DNA of 64,000 nucleotides from Clostridium acetireducens DSM 10703 (GCF_001758365.1 NZ_LZFO01000007.1:27607-91606), one strand, 5' to 3'. Counted from the stretch's first letter, positions 41,815-52,437 are shown. Translations and numbers: made by a program. Notes: generated from the sequence alone by a model not told the origin.

Positions 41815-42587
41815 TTTAACTCTCTCTTTATCTTTTGTTTATATACTTCATACATTAATATTCCGCCTGCAACTGAAGCATTTAATGAATTGACTTGCCC
41901 TCTCATAGGTATCTTTATTAATACATCACATCTTTCTTTTGTTAATTTAGATATTCCCTTTCCTTCACTTCCAATTACTATTGCAACTGATCCACTAAGA
42001 TTTTCATCAAAGCAATAATTTTCACCATTCATATCTGCTCCATATATCCATAATCCTTTATCTTTGAGATAATTAATGGTATTATTTATATTTGATACCT
42101 TAGCAATCTTCATATACTCTACAGCACCAGCAGAAGCCTTATATACAGTAGGTGTAACTCCTACATTCCTTCTACTAGGTATTATAATTCCATGAACTCC
42201 ACATACTTCTGCAGTTCTTATTATTGCTCCAAAATTATGAGGATCTTCTATTTCGTCTAATATTATTATAAATGGATTTTCATTTTTGTAATTAGCATAC
42301 TCCATTATATCACTTACATTACAGTATTTATAAGGAGTAATTCTTGCTATTACTCCTTGGTGTGTACCTGTTTGAGATATTTGGTCTAATTTTCTTTTAT
42401 CAATTTCTTTTATTGTAATTCCTTTTTCTCTAGCAAGAGCTAATATTAAATTTATAGAACCTTTTTTTTCACCTTTTGAAATCATTATATTTTCAATAGT
42501 TGTGTTTCCTTTTAAAGCTTCTATTACAGCATTTCTACCTTCTATTACATTTTCTACAATTTTAATTTCTGAATTTAATTTTTTCAT
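41811..42587 (-). CDS. rlmB: 23S rRNA (guanosine-2'-O-)-methyltransferase RlmB-type (TrmH/SpoU family)
   Basis: 258 residues: an N-terminal L30e-like substrate domain (about 10-90, VIEGRNAVIEAL) and a SPOUT methyltransferase domain with DEIEDPHNFGAIIRTAE, VIGSEGKGIS and IPMRGQVNSLNASVA, the three knot motifs. By family it methylates G2251 (E. coli numbering) in 23S rRNA; the site cannot be read from sequence. GGAGAGG precedes the ATG. Confidence 0.88.
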   Translation of the reverse strand: MKKLNSEIKIVENVIEGRNAVIEALKGNTTIENIMISKGEKKGSINLILALAREKGITIKEIDKRKLDQISQTGTHQGVIARITPYKYCNVSDIMEYANYKNENPFIIILDEIEDPHNFGAIIRTAEVCGVHGIIIPSRRNVGVTPTVYKASAGAVEYMKIAKVSNINNTINYLKDKGLWIYGADMNGENYCFDENLSGSVAIVIGSEGKGISKLTKERCDVLIKIPMRGQVNSLNASVAGGILMYEVYKQKIKRELK

Positions 42588-42610
42588 TTTAATACCTCTC
42601 CTGACTTTTA

Positions 42611-43354
42611 TTAAACACTATTGATATATCTATTTTTTACTTCATCTATTTTTCCACAAGTCATTTTACCTTCAGGACAATTTCCCCTTAAGCATGGAGG
42701 TCCACTATATTTAAAAAGATTTGGTGCTACGGATTTTACTTCTATTAACATTTTATCTGCTAAAGCTCTTATTTCCCATTGAGCTCTATTACAGCATCTA
42801 TTATTAAAAAAATTCATAAGACTTCTAGCATTCATGGTTGCAACTATTTTAGTTTCGCATGCATTAGGAAATACATATCTTGCATCTTCTATTGATTTTT
42901 TTTCAGCTTCCTTTTCATTGAGCCCAGTATTTATATACTTAGATTTAAGTATATCCGCTAATTGATTATAAGATTTTTGACAGCTTTTCATAGTATTAAT
43001 AAATATATCTCTTGCGTTTTTATCTTTATCTATATCAGGTGGAATTATATATTCAAATTGTTCTAGTTTTACATATCTTTGACTTTGTTGTGAATATGAA
43101 GCTATTCTATGTCTAACCAATTGATGGGTAAGAGTCCTAGACACTCCCTCAATAGCAAAAGTAAAAGATACATGTTCTATGGGAGATTCATGTCCTAAAG
43201 ACATAAGCATATTTAAAAACCTTGATGTGTTTTCTTCTGTTAAATTTTTTTGTATTTCATCAACTCCTACTGAGCTATAGCACAATTTAGCAGCAGATGC
43301 AATAACTTTTTCAGGATTTGGAGTATATTCTATTAATTTCACTTTAAGAGACAT
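42611..43354 (-). CDS. thyX: flavin-dependent thymidylate synthase ThyX
   Basis: ThyX, 247 residues, converts dUMP to dTMP with methylene-tetrahydrofolate, FAD and NADPH. The signature RHR-x7-S is at residues 81-91 ([11 protein letters not shown]). The C-terminus has two added cysteine pairs (CLRGNC, MTCGK). The GTG at 43366 lies in the AGGAGTG ribosome binding site, so the ATG at 43354 is chosen. It occupies a place between mrnC and rlmB. Confidence 0.94.
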   Translation of the reverse strand: MSLKVKLIEYTPNPEKVIASAAKLCYSSVGVDEIQKNLTEENTSRFLNMLMSLGHESPIEHVSFTFAIEGVSRTLTHQLVRHRIASYSQQSQRYVKLEQFEYIIPPDIDKDKNARDIFINTMKSCQKSYNQLADILKSKYINTGLNEKEAEKKSIEDARYVFPNACETKIVATMNARSLMNFFNNRCCNRAQWEIRALADKMLIEVKSVAPNLFKYSGPPCLRGNCPEGKMTCGKIDEVKNRYINSV

Positions 43355-43368
43355 TTCTACATTCACTC

Positions 43369-43782
43369 CTAATTACAATTTTTGAATTCAATTATTTTTT
43401 CAAACAATTCATTTAGTCTATCTATTTGATCTGTTATATACAAGTACCCTAACAATGCTTCAAAGCCCGTAGCAATTCTATAATCTACAACTTTTGCATG
43501 CTTAGGTACAGTAGCTGATTTGGCATTTCTGCCTCTTTTAAATATTGCTATTTCTTCTGTATTTAAATACACTAGTAGGTTATTCATCATTTCGCTTTGA
43601 CAATGAGCTTTTACAAAAGAAACTGCTTTATTATGAAGCATATTAACTGGCATATTATTATTTAAATGTACCAAGTAATTTCTAACAAATAATTCATATA
43701 CAGCATCTCCTATAAAAGCTAATACAAGTGGGCTTAATTGTTTAGCTTCTTCTAAACTAAACTTTTTCTTTAAAAACTCCAT
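43369..43782 (-). CDS. mrnC: Mini-ribonuclease III
   Basis: RNase III catalytic domain only, 137 residues, no dsRNA-binding domain. [12 protein letters not shown] carries Asp26 and Glu30, and [11 protein letters not shown] near 105 carries the later acidic residue. In Bacillus MrnC matures 23S rRNA ends. It is 28 bp downstream of cysS, the conserved order. Confidence 0.92.
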   Translation of the reverse strand: MEFLKKKFSLEEAKQLSPLVLAFIGDAVYELFVRNYLVHLNNNMPVNMLHNKAVSFVKAHCQSEMMNNLLVYLNTEEIAIFKRGRNAKSATVPKHAKVVDYRIATGFEALLGYLYITDQIDRLNELFEKIIEFKNCN

Positions 43783-43810
43783 AAAAATTCTCCATTTCTA
43801 AAATAAATAT

Positions 43811-45208
43811 CTATATCCTTTTCCATCTAACTCCTTGAGGAGTATCTTCTAAAACTATTCCTTTGGATTTTAAATCATCTCTTATTTTATCAGCTAAATC
43901 CCAATTTTTATCTTTTCTTGCTTTCTGTCTTTTTTGTACTAACTGTTCTATTTCTTCATCTAAATTAATCTTAGTAGATTTTTGCAATATGCCTAATGGA
44001 CTTCCTAATTCTCTTATTAAATCTAAACAATATTTAATGATTTCCTTTGAAGAATTAACATTTACATTTACATTTATATCTTTAATTAAATCAAATATAA
44101 CAGATATAGCATCTGCTGTATTAAAATCATCATCCATTTTTTCAATATATTTAGATTTATATTCATCTAAATTTTTAATATACTTTTTATCATTATCATC
44201 CATTTTTTCTTTACATGATTCTTCTAATAAATTTTCAAGATTATTTATAGAATTATATAATCTTTCCAAAGCTGATTTAGCACCTTCTAAAAGCTCTTTG
44301 CTAAAGTTTAATGGTGTCCTATAATGAGCTGAAAGCATAAATAATCTTATTACGTCAAAATCATACTTCTCTAGTACTTCCCTAGCAGTAAAAAAATTAT
44401 TAAGAGATTTAGACATCTTTTGATTATTAATATTTATGAAAGCAGAGTGCATCCAATAATTAGCAAATGTTTTGCCTGTTCTAGCTTCACTTTGAGCAAC
44501 TTCATTTTCATGATGTGGGAAAACTAAATCTACTCCACCAGCATGTATATCAATAGTTTCTCCCAATAAGTTATAAGCCATGCAAGAACATTCTATATGC
44601 CAACCTGGTCTTCCCATACCCCATGGACTTTCCCAAGCAGGTTCTTCAGGTTTTTGACTTTTCCAAACAGCAAAATCCATTGGATCTTTTTTTCTTTCGT
44701 CTACATTTATTCTTGCCCCTAATTGAAGTTCGTCTAATTTTTGACCTGAAAGTTTTCCGTATTCTTTAAATTTTTTAGTGCTAAAGTAAACATCTCCATC
44801 TACTTCATAGGCATAACCTTTTTCTATTAGCTCTTCTACAAACTTTATAATTTCTTTTATATACTCTGTTGCTCTAGGATTTATTGTAGCTCTTTCTATG
44901 TTTAACCCATCTGCATCTTTATAATATTCTTCTATAAATTTATCCCCTAGCTCTTTAACAGTTATATTTTCTTTGTTTGCCCTATTTATCATTTTATCAT
45001 CTATGTCTGTGAAATTTTGTATATAATTTACTTTATACCCTCTGTACTCAAAATATCTTCTTACTGTATCAAAAATTACAAAAGTTCTTGCATTTCCAAT
45101 ATGGAAAAAATCATATACTGTAGGACCACATACATACATATTAACTTGCATTGGATTTATAGGTATAAATTCTTCTTTTTGTCTTGTCATAGTATTATAT
45201 ATTTTCAC
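43811..45208 (-). CDS. cysS: cysteinyl-tRNA synthetase
   Basis: Class I synthetase, 465 residues from GTG 45208. [16 protein letters not shown] holds a zinc cysteine and the HIGH-type motif; the second zinc region is HIECSCMA near 210-220 and [10 protein letters not shown] follows; KMSKS is near 270. The GTG at 45217 is within AGGAGGTG, so the GTG nine bases downstream is the start. No T-box leader is seen. Confidence 0.95.
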   Translation of the reverse strand: MKIYNTMTRQKEEFIPINPMQVNMYVCGPTVYDFFHIGNARTFVIFDTVRRYFEYRGYKVNYIQNFTDIDDKMINRANKENITVKELGDKFIEEYYKDADGLNIERATINPRATEYIKEIIKFVEELIEKGYAYEVDGDVYFSTKKFKEYGKLSGQKLDELQLGARINVDERKKDPMDFAVWKSQKPEEPAWESPWGMGRPGWHIECSCMAYNLLGETIDIHAGGVDLVFPHHENEVAQSEARTGKTFANYWMHSAFININNQKMSKSLNNFFTAREVLEKYDFDVIRLFMLSAHYRTPLNFSKELLEGAKSALERLYNSINNLENLLEESCKEKMDDNDKKYIKNLDEYKSKYIEKMDDDFNTADAISVIFDLIKDINVNVNVNSSKEIIKYCLDLIRELGSPLGILQKSTKINLDEEIEQLVQKRQKARKDKNWDLADKIRDDLKSKGIVLEDTPQGVRWKRI

Positions 45209-45279
45209 AATATGCACCTCCTGTAAAACTTTATATTTATTATATTATATCAGTTTATATTAATTTTTCCCATAATTTT

Positions 45280-45317
45280 TTAAACCATGCTATTTTCCTT
45301 TAGGAATACAGCATGGT
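45280..45317. other. long hairpin between ilvA-like gene and cysS
   Basis: AAACCATGCT (45280-45289) pairs with AGCATGGTTT (45308-45317), extended by GGAA/TTCC after a small internal loop. It probably marks the ilvA transcript end, but neither strand has a clean T run after the stem. Confidence 0.55.
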
Positions 45318-45373
45318 TTATTAAATATATTTAAATTAACTTTTATAATTATTTTAAACTAAATTAATTTATA

Positions 45374-46339
45374 TTACTTGTTTTTTTCTTCTACTATTTT
45401 AGAAATTGTTGTCATATCCACATTTCCGCCACTAATTACTGCTACTACTTTCTTACCTTTAGCATTAATCTTTCCGCTTAATATGGCAGCTACTGTTGAA
45501 GCTCCTGCACCTTCAGCTATTAATTTACCTCTAGCCGCTATTAAGTACATAGCATTTTTTATTTCTTCTTCTGAAACCACAACTACTTTATCTACATATT
45601 TTTGAATATATTTAAAAGAATGATCTCCTGGAGTTGCAACTGAAATACCATCAGCTATTGACTTAAATCCAGGTAATGTTACTATTTCACCTTTCTCAAG
45701 AGAAGCTTTTGTGGATGCTATCTTTTCTGGTTGAACTCCTATAATTTCTATTTCAGGTTTTAATTCTTTAGCTGCAACAGCTATACCAGAAATTAATCCT
45801 CCTCCCCCAATTGGTACAACGATTACATCTGTTTCAGGCAAATCTTCTAATATTTCAAGAGCTACTGTCCCTTGCCCTGCCATAACATATTCATCATTAA
45901 ATGGATGAACATACGTTGCTCCTGTTTCTTTTTGAATTTCTACTGCTTTTTTAGCACATTCATCATAAACTTCTCCATATTGTACAACTTCTGCTCCATA
46001 TCCCTTTGTTGCTTCTACTTTAGCTCCTGGTGCTGTATTTGGCATTACAATTGTAGCTTTAATTCCAAAAGCTGTAGCTGCAAAAGCAACTCCTTGAGCA
46101 TGATTTCCTGCTGAAGATGCAATAACTCCTTTTTTCTTTTCTTCTTCAGTTAAGTTAACTATTTTATTATAAGCTCCTCTTAATTTGAAAGCTCCTGTTT
46201 TTTGTTTGTTTTCACATTTTAAATATACTTCAGCACCACTCATTTTAGAAAATGTGCTTGTGTAGAATAATGGTGTTCTTCTTGCTACTTCTTTAATATT
46301 TCTCTGAGCATCTTTAACCATTTGCAAATTTAATTCCAT
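45374..46339 (-). CDS. threonine/serine dehydratase (PLP, catabolic type, no ACT domain)
   Basis: Fold-type II PLP enzyme, 321 residues. Lys52 in TGAFKLRGAYNK binds PLP; SSAGNHAQG (75-83) is the substrate loop and GGGG (178-181) the phosphate cup. The length ends at the catalytic domain, so there is no ACT regulatory domain, as in TdcB-type enzymes that make 2-oxobutyrate and ammonia from threonine; serine racemase or serine dehydratase activity is an alternative. GAAAGGGG ribosome binding site; an extended -10 (TGATAGAAT) is seen upstream near 46390-46398. It stands alone between proS and cysS. Confidence 0.85.
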   Translation of the reverse strand: MELNLQMVKDAQRNIKEVARRTPLFYTSTFSKMSGAEVYLKCENKQKTGAFKLRGAYNKIVNLTEEEKKKGVIASSAGNHAQGVAFAATAFGIKATIVMPNTAPGAKVEATKGYGAEVVQYGEVYDECAKKAVEIQKETGATYVHPFNDEYVMAGQGTVALEILEDLPETDVIVVPIGGGGLISGIAVAAKELKPEIEIIGVQPEKIASTKASLEKGEIVTLPGFKSIADGISVATPGDHSFKYIQKYVDKVVVVSEEEIKNAMYLIAARGKLIAEGAGASTVAAILSGKINAKGKKVVAVISGGNVDMTTISKIVEEKNK

Positions 46340-46458
46340 ATTATTACCCCTTTCAATTATATAATATTCTATTTTTATTTAATGTTTCCGACACCATTAT
46401 TCTATCACACAATATTACATTTTGCATTAAAAAATTCTATTTTTCTTATTTTTTATAG

Positions 46459-48156
46459 CTACTTTTTTAATTTTTTTATTATTTTATTAACTATGTTTTC
46501 TATTTCTACATCCTCGCTTAAATTTTCATTTCTGAATTTTAATTCTACCATTCCTTCATTAATTTTTTTACCTACTATAATTTTAATAGGAATTCCTATT
46601 AAATCCGCATCTTTAAATTTCACTCCTGCTCTTTCATTTCTATCGTCAAGTAATACATCTATTCCATTTTGGGATAATTTATTATATATATCTTCCGCAA
46701 TACTCATTTGTTCATTATTTTTACTAACTACAGGAATTACTATAACTTTATATGGTGCTATAGAAACTGGCCAAAGTATTCCATTTTCATCGTTATTTTG
46801 TTCTATTACTGCTGCTAACGTTCTAGTAACACCTATACCATAACATCCCATTACAAGAGGTTTAGTCTCTCCATTTTCATCTAAAAATACAGCATTCATA
46901 GATTCTGAATATTTAGTTCCTAATTTAAATATATGTCCTACCTCTATACCTCTAGCTATAGTTAATTTTTTACCACACTTAGGACACGTATCTCCTTCTA
47001 CTACTTTTCTAAAATCTCCCACTATTCCTTCAAAATCTCTTCCATAATTAACATTAGTATAGTGATATCCTGTTTCATTTGCTCCAACTATAAAATTATA
47101 CATATTAACTATTTCTTTATCTACTAATAAAAAGTCTACTTTTATTCCTATAGGACCTGCAAATCCAACTTCTGCTGAAGTAGCCTTTTTTACTAAGCTT
47201 TCATTTGCCATTTCAAAAGATATAGCTCCTCCTATTTCGTTTACAACTTTTACTTCATTTACTTCTCTATCTCCTCTTACCATAACTGCAACTACTTTAT
47301 CATCTGCTTTATAAATAAGAGTTTTTGCAAACTTTTTAGGAGTAGTATTAAAAAATTTAATAAGTTCTTCTATAGTTCTAACATTTGGTGTTTCAAATTT
47401 TGCTAAGGCATTTAATTCTTCTTTTTCTCCTAATTCTGGTTTTGATGGAGCCTTTTCAATATTTGCAGCATAATCACATTGTGTACAAAAAACTATTTCA
47501 TCTTCTCCTATATCAGATTTTACCATAAATTCTGCTGAACCTGCTCCTCCCATAGCTCCTGAATCTGCTTCAACACAGCTACATTTTAATCCACATCTTT
47601 CAAAAATTCTATTATAAGCTTCATACATTTTTTTATAAGATACATCTAATCCTTTTTCATCTTTATCAAAACTGTACGCATCTTTCATTATAAACTCTCT
47701 AGATCTCATTACTCCAAATCTTGGTCTTCTTTCATCTCTATATTTTGTTTGTATTTGATATAAATTTAAAGGTAATTGTTTATAGGACTTTATCTCATTT
47801 CTAGCTATATCTGTAAAAACCTCTTCATGAGTAGGGCCTAAACAAAATTCTCTATCATTTCTATCCTTTAATTTAAACATTTCTGGTCCAAAAACTTCCC
47901 ATCTTCCAGATTCTTTCCATAGCTCAGATGGTAATATTGCTGAAGCTAATAACTCTTGTGCACCAGACTTATCCATTTCTTCTCTTACTATATTTTCTAT
48001 TTTTTTTACTACTCTAATTCCTAAGGGCATAAAATTATATACTCCTGAAGCCATTTTTCTCATCATTCCAGCTCTTAACATTAATTGATGGCTTGGTATT
48101 TCTGCTTCTGAAGGTATTTCTCTAAGAGTTCCTAGTAACATTTGTGACAATTTCAT
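46459..48156 (-). CDS. proS: prolyl-tRNA synthetase (bacterial type with editing domain)
   Basis: Class II synthetase, 565 residues. Motif 2 ([19 protein letters not shown]) is near 135-155; the YbaK-type editing insertion is about 225-385 ([19 protein letters not shown]); motif 3 ([17 protein letters not shown]) is near 430-450; the anticodon domain ends the protein. GGAGGAATACAA precedes the ATG. It is preceded by its own promoter and a folded leader with a terminator but no T-box. Confidence 0.96.
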   Translation of the reverse strand: MKLSQMLLGTLREIPSEAEIPSHQLMLRAGMMRKMASGVYNFMPLGIRVVKKIENIVREEMDKSGAQELLASAILPSELWKESGRWEVFGPEMFKLKDRNDREFCLGPTHEEVFTDIARNEIKSYKQLPLNLYQIQTKYRDERRPRFGVMRSREFIMKDAYSFDKDEKGLDVSYKKMYEAYNRIFERCGLKCSCVEADSGAMGGAGSAEFMVKSDIGEDEIVFCTQCDYAANIEKAPSKPELGEKEELNALAKFETPNVRTIEELIKFFNTTPKKFAKTLIYKADDKVVAVMVRGDREVNEVKVVNEIGGAISFEMANESLVKKATSAEVGFAGPIGIKVDFLLVDKEIVNMYNFIVGANETGYHYTNVNYGRDFEGIVGDFRKVVEGDTCPKCGKKLTIARGIEVGHIFKLGTKYSESMNAVFLDENGETKPLVMGCYGIGVTRTLAAVIEQNNDENGILWPVSIAPYKVIVIPVVSKNNEQMSIAEDIYNKLSQNGIDVLLDDRNERAGVKFKDADLIGIPIKIIVGKKINEGMVELKFRNENLSEDVEIENIVNKIIKKLKK

Positions 48157-48205
48157 TTGTATTCCTCCTTATTTTTTATAAAATCTCTATCAAATTATTT
48201 TAACA

Positions 48206-48233
48206 TAAAAAACCCGCCCTATTTAGGGCGGGC
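48206..48233 (-). terminator. strong terminator in the proS leader
   Basis: CCCGCCCT/AGGGCGGG (48225-48232 with 48213-48220), 4-base loop, then six T. It ends about 50 nt before the proS ATG and downstream of a promoter (48401-48428), so it interrupts a leader transcript as well as any ispD read-through. Confidence 0.92.
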
Positions 48234-48396
48234 TACTTTTTAAATATACCTAAATTCCAGATTAAATTGTATTTATATTAATCCAGAGTATAAAGAACTT
48301 GAAATTATTTAAGTTAAATCTTTCACTCTAGGATTGTAAATGAAAGATAACTAATGTAATTTTATTTAATATAATTTATTAAATTATGTTATATAC
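48234..48396 (-). ncRNA. attenuator-type leader RNA of proS (unassigned class)
   Basis: Downstream of the promoter the RNA forms three hairpins in order: AUCUUUCA/UGAAAGAU (48341-48348 with 48318-48325), AACUU/AAGUU (48311-48315 with 48296-48300) and GAUUAA/UUAAUC (48278-48283 with 48260-48265). The GC-rich terminator follows. I see no T-box motif, no specifier loop that I can defend, and no proline-rich leader peptide. Confidence 0.45.
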
Positions 48397-48400
48397 TTAA

Positions 48401-48428
48401 TTTATACATATTTTTTTATATGTGTCAA
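48401..48428 (-). promoter_or_regulatory. promoter of the proS leader
   Basis: Minus-strand TTGACA (48423-48428), 16-bp spacer, TATAAA (48401-48406). The -35 overlaps the ispD stop codon. Confidence 0.7.
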
Positions 48429-49126
48429 TATATTTTTTGTTTACTTTCTTTTAATATCTCCTTTGCTATTATTAAATCTTCTGGAGTTGTTATCTTTATA
48501 TTACTATAATCTCCATCATATAAATATGTTTTATAATTAAAAATTTCTAATACAGATGTATCATCTGTAACTTTAACTTTTTTATCAATTAATTTTTCAT
48601 GACATTTCCGTATTAAGTCATATTTAAAGCACTGGGGAGTTTGAACTATAAAAAGATTTTCTCTATTTAATGAAGATTTAGAAAAGCCATTTGTATCTTT
48701 AATCTTTATTGTATCTTTAGGCATTACTCCACAAGCTGCTGCGCCATAAATTCTTGCAAACTCTATGCCTTTTTTTATTATATCATCAGAGATAAATGGT
48801 CTTGCTCCATCATGTATTAAAACTATATTACAATTTTTCACTGCCTTCAAACCATTATATACAGAGTTTTGTCTTTCTTTTCCTCCTTTAACAATGCTAA
48901 CTACATTATTAAAGTTATACTTACAAATTATTTTTTCTTTACAATAGCTAATTTCATCTTCTGCTGCTACTAATATTATCTTATCAATATATTTAGATTT
49001 ATTAAATACATTTAATGTATGAGCTAAAATAGGCATATCATTTATTTTTATAAACTGTTTGTTTATATTAGATTTCATTCTTTTGCCTTTTCCAGCTGCT
49101 AACACAATTGCACAGGTCTTATTCAT
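48425..49126 (-). CDS. ispD: 2-C-methyl-D-erythritol 4-phosphate cytidylyltransferase
   Basis: IspD, 233 residues, third step of the MEP isoprenoid pathway (MEP + CTP to CDP-ME). The CTP-binding [10 protein letters not shown] is at 8-17; LIHDGARPF and [10 protein letters not shown] are conserved. It starts three bases after the PIN/TRAM gene, so they are cotranscribed. The usual partner ispF is not adjacent. Confidence 0.93.
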   Translation of the reverse strand: MNKTCAIVLAAGKGKRMKSNINKQFIKINDMPILAHTLNVFNKSKYIDKIILVAAEDEISYCKEKIICKYNFNNVVSIVKGGKERQNSVYNGLKAVKNCNIVLIHDGARPFISDDIIKKGIEFARIYGAAACGVMPKDTIKIKDTNGFSKSSLNRENLFIVQTPQCFKYDLIRKCHEKLIDKKVKVTDDTSVLEIFNYKTYLYDGDYSNIKITTPEDLIIAKEILKESKQKIY

Positions 49127-49129
49127 ATA

Positions 49130-50227
49130 TTAAAATTCTCCTTTAGGTTTAGCAAAAATCATTCTTCCTGCTGCTGTTTGCAATACTGAAGTTACTATTA
49201 CTTCTATAGTATTACCAATATATTTTTTTCCGTTTTCTACTACTATCATTGTTCCATCATCTAAATATGCTAATCCCTGTCCCAATTCTTTTCCATCTTT
49301 TATAACCTGAACTTTCATTTGTTCTCCTGGTAAAGCTATAGGCTTAACTGCATTTGATAATTCATTTATATTTAAAACATCTACTCCTTGAAATTCTGCA
49401 ACTTTATTTAAATTGTAATCATTAGTTATAACCTTACCTCCTAAAACTTGAGCTAATTTTAATAATTTACTATCTACTTCTGCTATGTCTGGAAAATCTT
49501 TTTCATATATTTGTACTTCTATATCTAATTCTTTTTGTATCTTATTTAATATATCCAATCCTCTTCTTCCTCTGTTTCTTTTTAAACTATCAGAAGAATC
49601 TGCTATATGTCTTAGCTCTTCTAATACAAAATTAGGTATAACAAGACTTCCTTCTATAAATCCTGTTTTGCATATATCAAATATTCTTCCATCAATTATT
49701 ACAGAAGTATCTAATACTTTAGGGGTTCCTTTTTGATTTTTCATTTTCTTTTCTTTACTAGAAGCCCCTTTCTTCCATGCATTAGACATCAAATTTGTTA
49801 TATCATCCTTTTTCTTTATAGCTATTTTAACTCCTAAAGCCGCTACTATAATAGCAATAACAACTGCTATTATAGGTCCTATAACAGGTATTTTAGAAAG
49901 TATATTTACAAACAGCGATGATATTAAAAGTCCAATAATAGCTCCTAAAGTTCCCAATATAACATCATTTATAGGAAGCTTTTGAACCTTTTTTTCAACA
50001 TATTCCATAATCTTAATTATACCTTTATTAATCCATGAGGATAATAAGAATAAAATAATTCCAAATACAAGCGAACAAAATATAATAACAAATATACTCA
50101 TAATAGTATTACTTTTAAAATTAACAATTTTTAAAAAATATTCTGTTTTTACAATTTCCCTTCCAATTAAATATCCAAAACCAATACCTGTAATAGTAAA
50201 AAGTCCTCTCAATATTTTGTTAAACAA
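49130..50227 (-). CDS. PIN/TRAM-domain membrane protein (YacL family)
   Basis: 365 residues from TTG 50227. The N-terminal 150 residues hold four hydrophobic helices; a PIN domain follows (LDTSVIIDGRIFDI to VITNDYNLNKVA, acidic residues intact), then a TRAM domain near 295-355. The family is probably a membrane-bound ribonuclease, but its role is unproven. The open frame extends to 50266, but AAGGAGGTGATATT points to the TTG. Confidence 0.88.
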   Translation of the reverse strand: MFNKILRGLFTITGIGFGYLIGREIVKTEYFLKIVNFKSNTIMSIFVIIFCSLVFGIILFLLSSWINKGIIKIMEYVEKKVQKLPINDVILGTLGAIIGLLISSLFVNILSKIPVIGPIIAVVIAIIVAALGVKIAIKKKDDITNLMSNAWKKGASSKEKKMKNQKGTPKVLDTSVIIDGRIFDICKTGFIEGSLVIPNFVLEELRHIADSSDSLKRNRGRRGLDILNKIQKELDIEVQIYEKDFPDIAEVDSKLLKLAQVLGGKVITNDYNLNKVAEFQGVDVLNINELSNAVKPIALPGEQMKVQVIKDGKELGQGLAYLDDGTMIVVENGKKYIGNTIEVIVTSVLQTAAGRMIFAKPKGEF

Positions 50228-50337
50228 AATATCACCTCCTTGGTATATTATTAACATTTTTTTCATTTTAAATCCTTTTAATTCTAATATATATTAATAA
50301 AAACTTTTTTTCAATAAACTTAATTTAATTTAATATT

Positions 50338-50817
50338 TTATTTACTAATTGTTTTTATTTTATTATAAGACATTTCTAAGCTTATATCAAAAGCTAATGA
50401 AATTTCACTTGCTACTAATCCTTGAACCCTTTTTAACATTTTTTGCTCAACAGGTGGTAATTTTTTTTCCATTTTTAGATATCTTAAATCTCTTATTATT
50501 TCACATTGTTTTTCTAAAATTCCTGTTGATATTTTTTTATTATTTTGTTTATACCTCTTATTCCACTTTTCTTCAATAAAATCAGGTGTAGTTTTAATTT
50601 TATTTAAATTTTTTAATATATCATCTTGGGTATTAATATCTCTAATACTATAATTTTTAAAATTTTTTATAGGTATATGCATCTTTATACCATCTAATAA
50701 GAAATATAGTAACACATACTTTTCTTCTTTTTTATTTAAATACTCTTTATATTCTTTATCTATTACTAAACCAGCACCGTAATTTTTTAAAAATACTTTT
50801 TGTCCATATTTTAACAT
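50338..50817 (-). CDS. CarD-family transcription regulator-like protein
   Basis: 159 residues. The N-terminal part (YGQKVFLKNYGAGLVIDKEY to HIPIKNF) resembles the RNA-polymerase-interacting domain of CarD/CdnL; the C-terminal part is helical and basic (RDLRYLKMEKKLPPVEQKML), as in the DNA-binding half. CarD proteins bind RNA polymerase beta and stabilise open complexes. It is divergent from the DUF1573-type gene and precedes the PIN/TRAM gene. Confidence 0.75.
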   Translation of the reverse strand: MLKYGQKVFLKNYGAGLVIDKEYKEYLNKKEEKYVLLYFLLDGIKMHIPIKNFKNYSIRDINTQDDILKNLNKIKTTPDFIEEKWNKRYKQNNKKISTGILEKQCEIIRDLRYLKMEKKLPPVEQKMLKRVQGLVASEISLAFDISLEMSYNKIKTISK

Positions 50818-50915
50818 AACAATCCCCCTATTATTAAAACACTTCTTATTCTATTATATCTATATACTACAAATTTCGTACTTAAATTATAAAAAGCTTT
50901 TAAGGAGTGAGCTTA

Positions 50916-51314
50916 ATGAAAGATATAATTTTTGATGATTTTCAAGTTATTGTAAATGAATCTTTAATAAGACATAGAAGTATATTAGATATAATAACTA
51001 AACTAGAAGAATCTCAAAGCAAAATAAACAGAGCTATAGCAAAATCTGTTACCAACTGTGGTTGCATAAAAATTTCTGCTGAAAAACAAAAAATTGCATA
51101 CAAAGACATTGAATCTGGTAATATAACTAAATCAATTAATTCTCATATAGAAGGTAATTTATGTGAGAATTGCAAAGAAATTATAGAGAAGGAAATAGGT
51201 CATAACTTATTTTATATAACTTCCTTATGCAGTATTTTAAATTTAAATTTATATGATATATTTTTAAAAGAATATGATAAAATTAACATTTTAGATAAAT
51301 ATGCATTAAGGTAA
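50916..51314 (+). CDS. small cysteine-containing protein, DUF1573-type in clostridia
   Basis: 132 residues on the plus strand, against the direction of the neighbours. The sequence is helical, with NCGC near residue 48 and LCENC near 83, which could be a metal or redox site. Similar proteins next to disA in clostridia are, as I recall, annotated DUF1573; no function is known. The GTG at 50907 is part of AAGGAGTG, so the ATG at 50916 (MKDIIFDDF) is the start. Divergent from the CarD-like gene. Confidence 0.7.
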   Translation: MKDIIFDDFQVIVNESLIRHRSILDIITKLEESQSKINRAIAKSVTNCGCIKISAEKQKIAYKDIESGNITKSINSHIEGNLCENCKEIIEKEIGHNLFYITSLCSILNLNLYDIFLKEYDKINILDKYALR

Positions 51315-51366
51315 AAATATAAGGGATATATTGTATAAACCTTATACAATTATATCCCTTATATTT
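51315..51366. terminator. bidirectional terminator between the DUF1573-type gene and disA
   Basis: Long near-perfect inverted repeat (AAATATAAGGGATATA and its complement around a short loop), overlapping the disA stop codon. T-rich on both strands, so it can serve the two converging genes. Confidence 0.8.
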
Positions 51367-52423
51367 GTTTGTCTAATATCATTTCTTCTCTTAATCTTCT
51401 TAATCCATTTTTTATAGCCTTTGCTCTAATTTCACCAATTCCCTCAACTTTATCTAGTTGCTCATAAGAAGCTTCCATAACTTCTTTTAATTCTTTAAAA
51501 TTTTTAACTACATTTTCTATTACATTACTCGGTATTCTTGGAATTTTATTTAACATTCTATATCCTCTAGGTGAAATAAGAGTATCTACTAAAGGGACTC
51601 CTATATATCCTAAACTTTTAGAAATAGACTCTAATTCTAAAAGTTCTTGGGAAGTAGTTTTTTGTATTTGATTGTATATTTCAGTATAATCCATATTATT
51701 TTTGCAATAGTCTCTTATTAAAAGTATACCATCTTGTTCTATGTATTTAACTAATTCATCTAATTGCATAGATATTAGTCTTCCTTCATTTCCTAATTCA
51801 CATATATATAATTCTATTTCACCTACTATTCTCATAACCATTTCCGTCCTCTGAATAGCTGTAGTAACATCAAATAAAGTTACTAAATCTTTAAATTCTA
51901 AAATATTCAAATTATTAACTACCCTATCTAAAACAGAAACATATTTTTCTAAAGTCTGTAATGCTTGATTTGCCTTTCCTAATATTACACTACTATCTCT
52001 TAAAACATATTTTACATTTCCTTTATAAACAGTTATAACATTTCTTCTCTGTGATATAGCTATAACTATATTCCCTGTTTGCTTTGCTACTCTATCTGCT
52101 GTTCTATGCCTAGTACCTGTTTCGTATGTAGGTATAGATGAACCTGGAATAAGCTGAGCATTAGCACATATTATTCTTTTTAAATCACTACTTAATACTA
52201 TAGCACCATCCATTTTAGCTAATTCATATACATATGAAGGGCTATATTCAGCATTTATAGTGAATCCTCCATCGACTAAATTTAATATCTGTTCACTATC
52301 TCCTAATACTAAAAGTCCCCCAGTTTTAGCTCTCAGTACATTCTCTAAACCTTCTCTTAACTGAGTTCCTGGAGCCATTATTTTAAGTATATCCATAAGT
52401 TCTTTATTTTTTTGTAATCTCAT
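51359..52423 (-). CDS. disA: DNA integrity scanning protein DisA (diadenylate cyclase)
   Basis: DisA, 354 residues. The DAC domain (about 1-145) has MDGAIVLS (DGA 72-74) and RHRTA (105-109), the catalytic motifs for c-di-AMP synthesis from ATP. A helical linker and a C-terminal helix-hairpin-helix DNA-binding domain ([16 protein letters not shown]) follow. In Bacillus it scans DNA during sporulation. 14 bp downstream of radA. Confidence 0.96.
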   Translation of the reverse strand: MRLQKNKELMDILKIMAPGTQLREGLENVLRAKTGGLLVLGDSEQILNLVDGGFTINAEYSPSYVYELAKMDGAIVLSSDLKRIICANAQLIPGSSIPTYETGTRHRTADRVAKQTGNIVIAISQRRNVITVYKGNVKYVLRDSSVILGKANQALQTLEKYVSVLDRVVNNLNILEFKDLVTLFDVTTAIQRTEMVMRIVGEIELYICELGNEGRLISMQLDELVKYIEQDGILLIRDYCKNNMDYTEIYNQIQKTTSQELLELESISKSLGYIGVPLVDTLISPRGYRMLNKIPRIPSNVIENVVKNFKELKEVMEASYEQLDKVEGIGEIRAKAIKNGLRRLREEMILDKQI

Positions 52424-52437
52424 TTTAACTCACCCTA

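Noticed and set aside
45280..45317. Clean intrinsic terminator
   Set aside because: The stem is strong, but neither strand has a proper T run after it, so it is listed only as a hairpin.
48206..48424. T-box riboswitch before proS
   Set aside because: No T-box consensus or matching antiterminator could be seen; reported instead as an unassigned leader.
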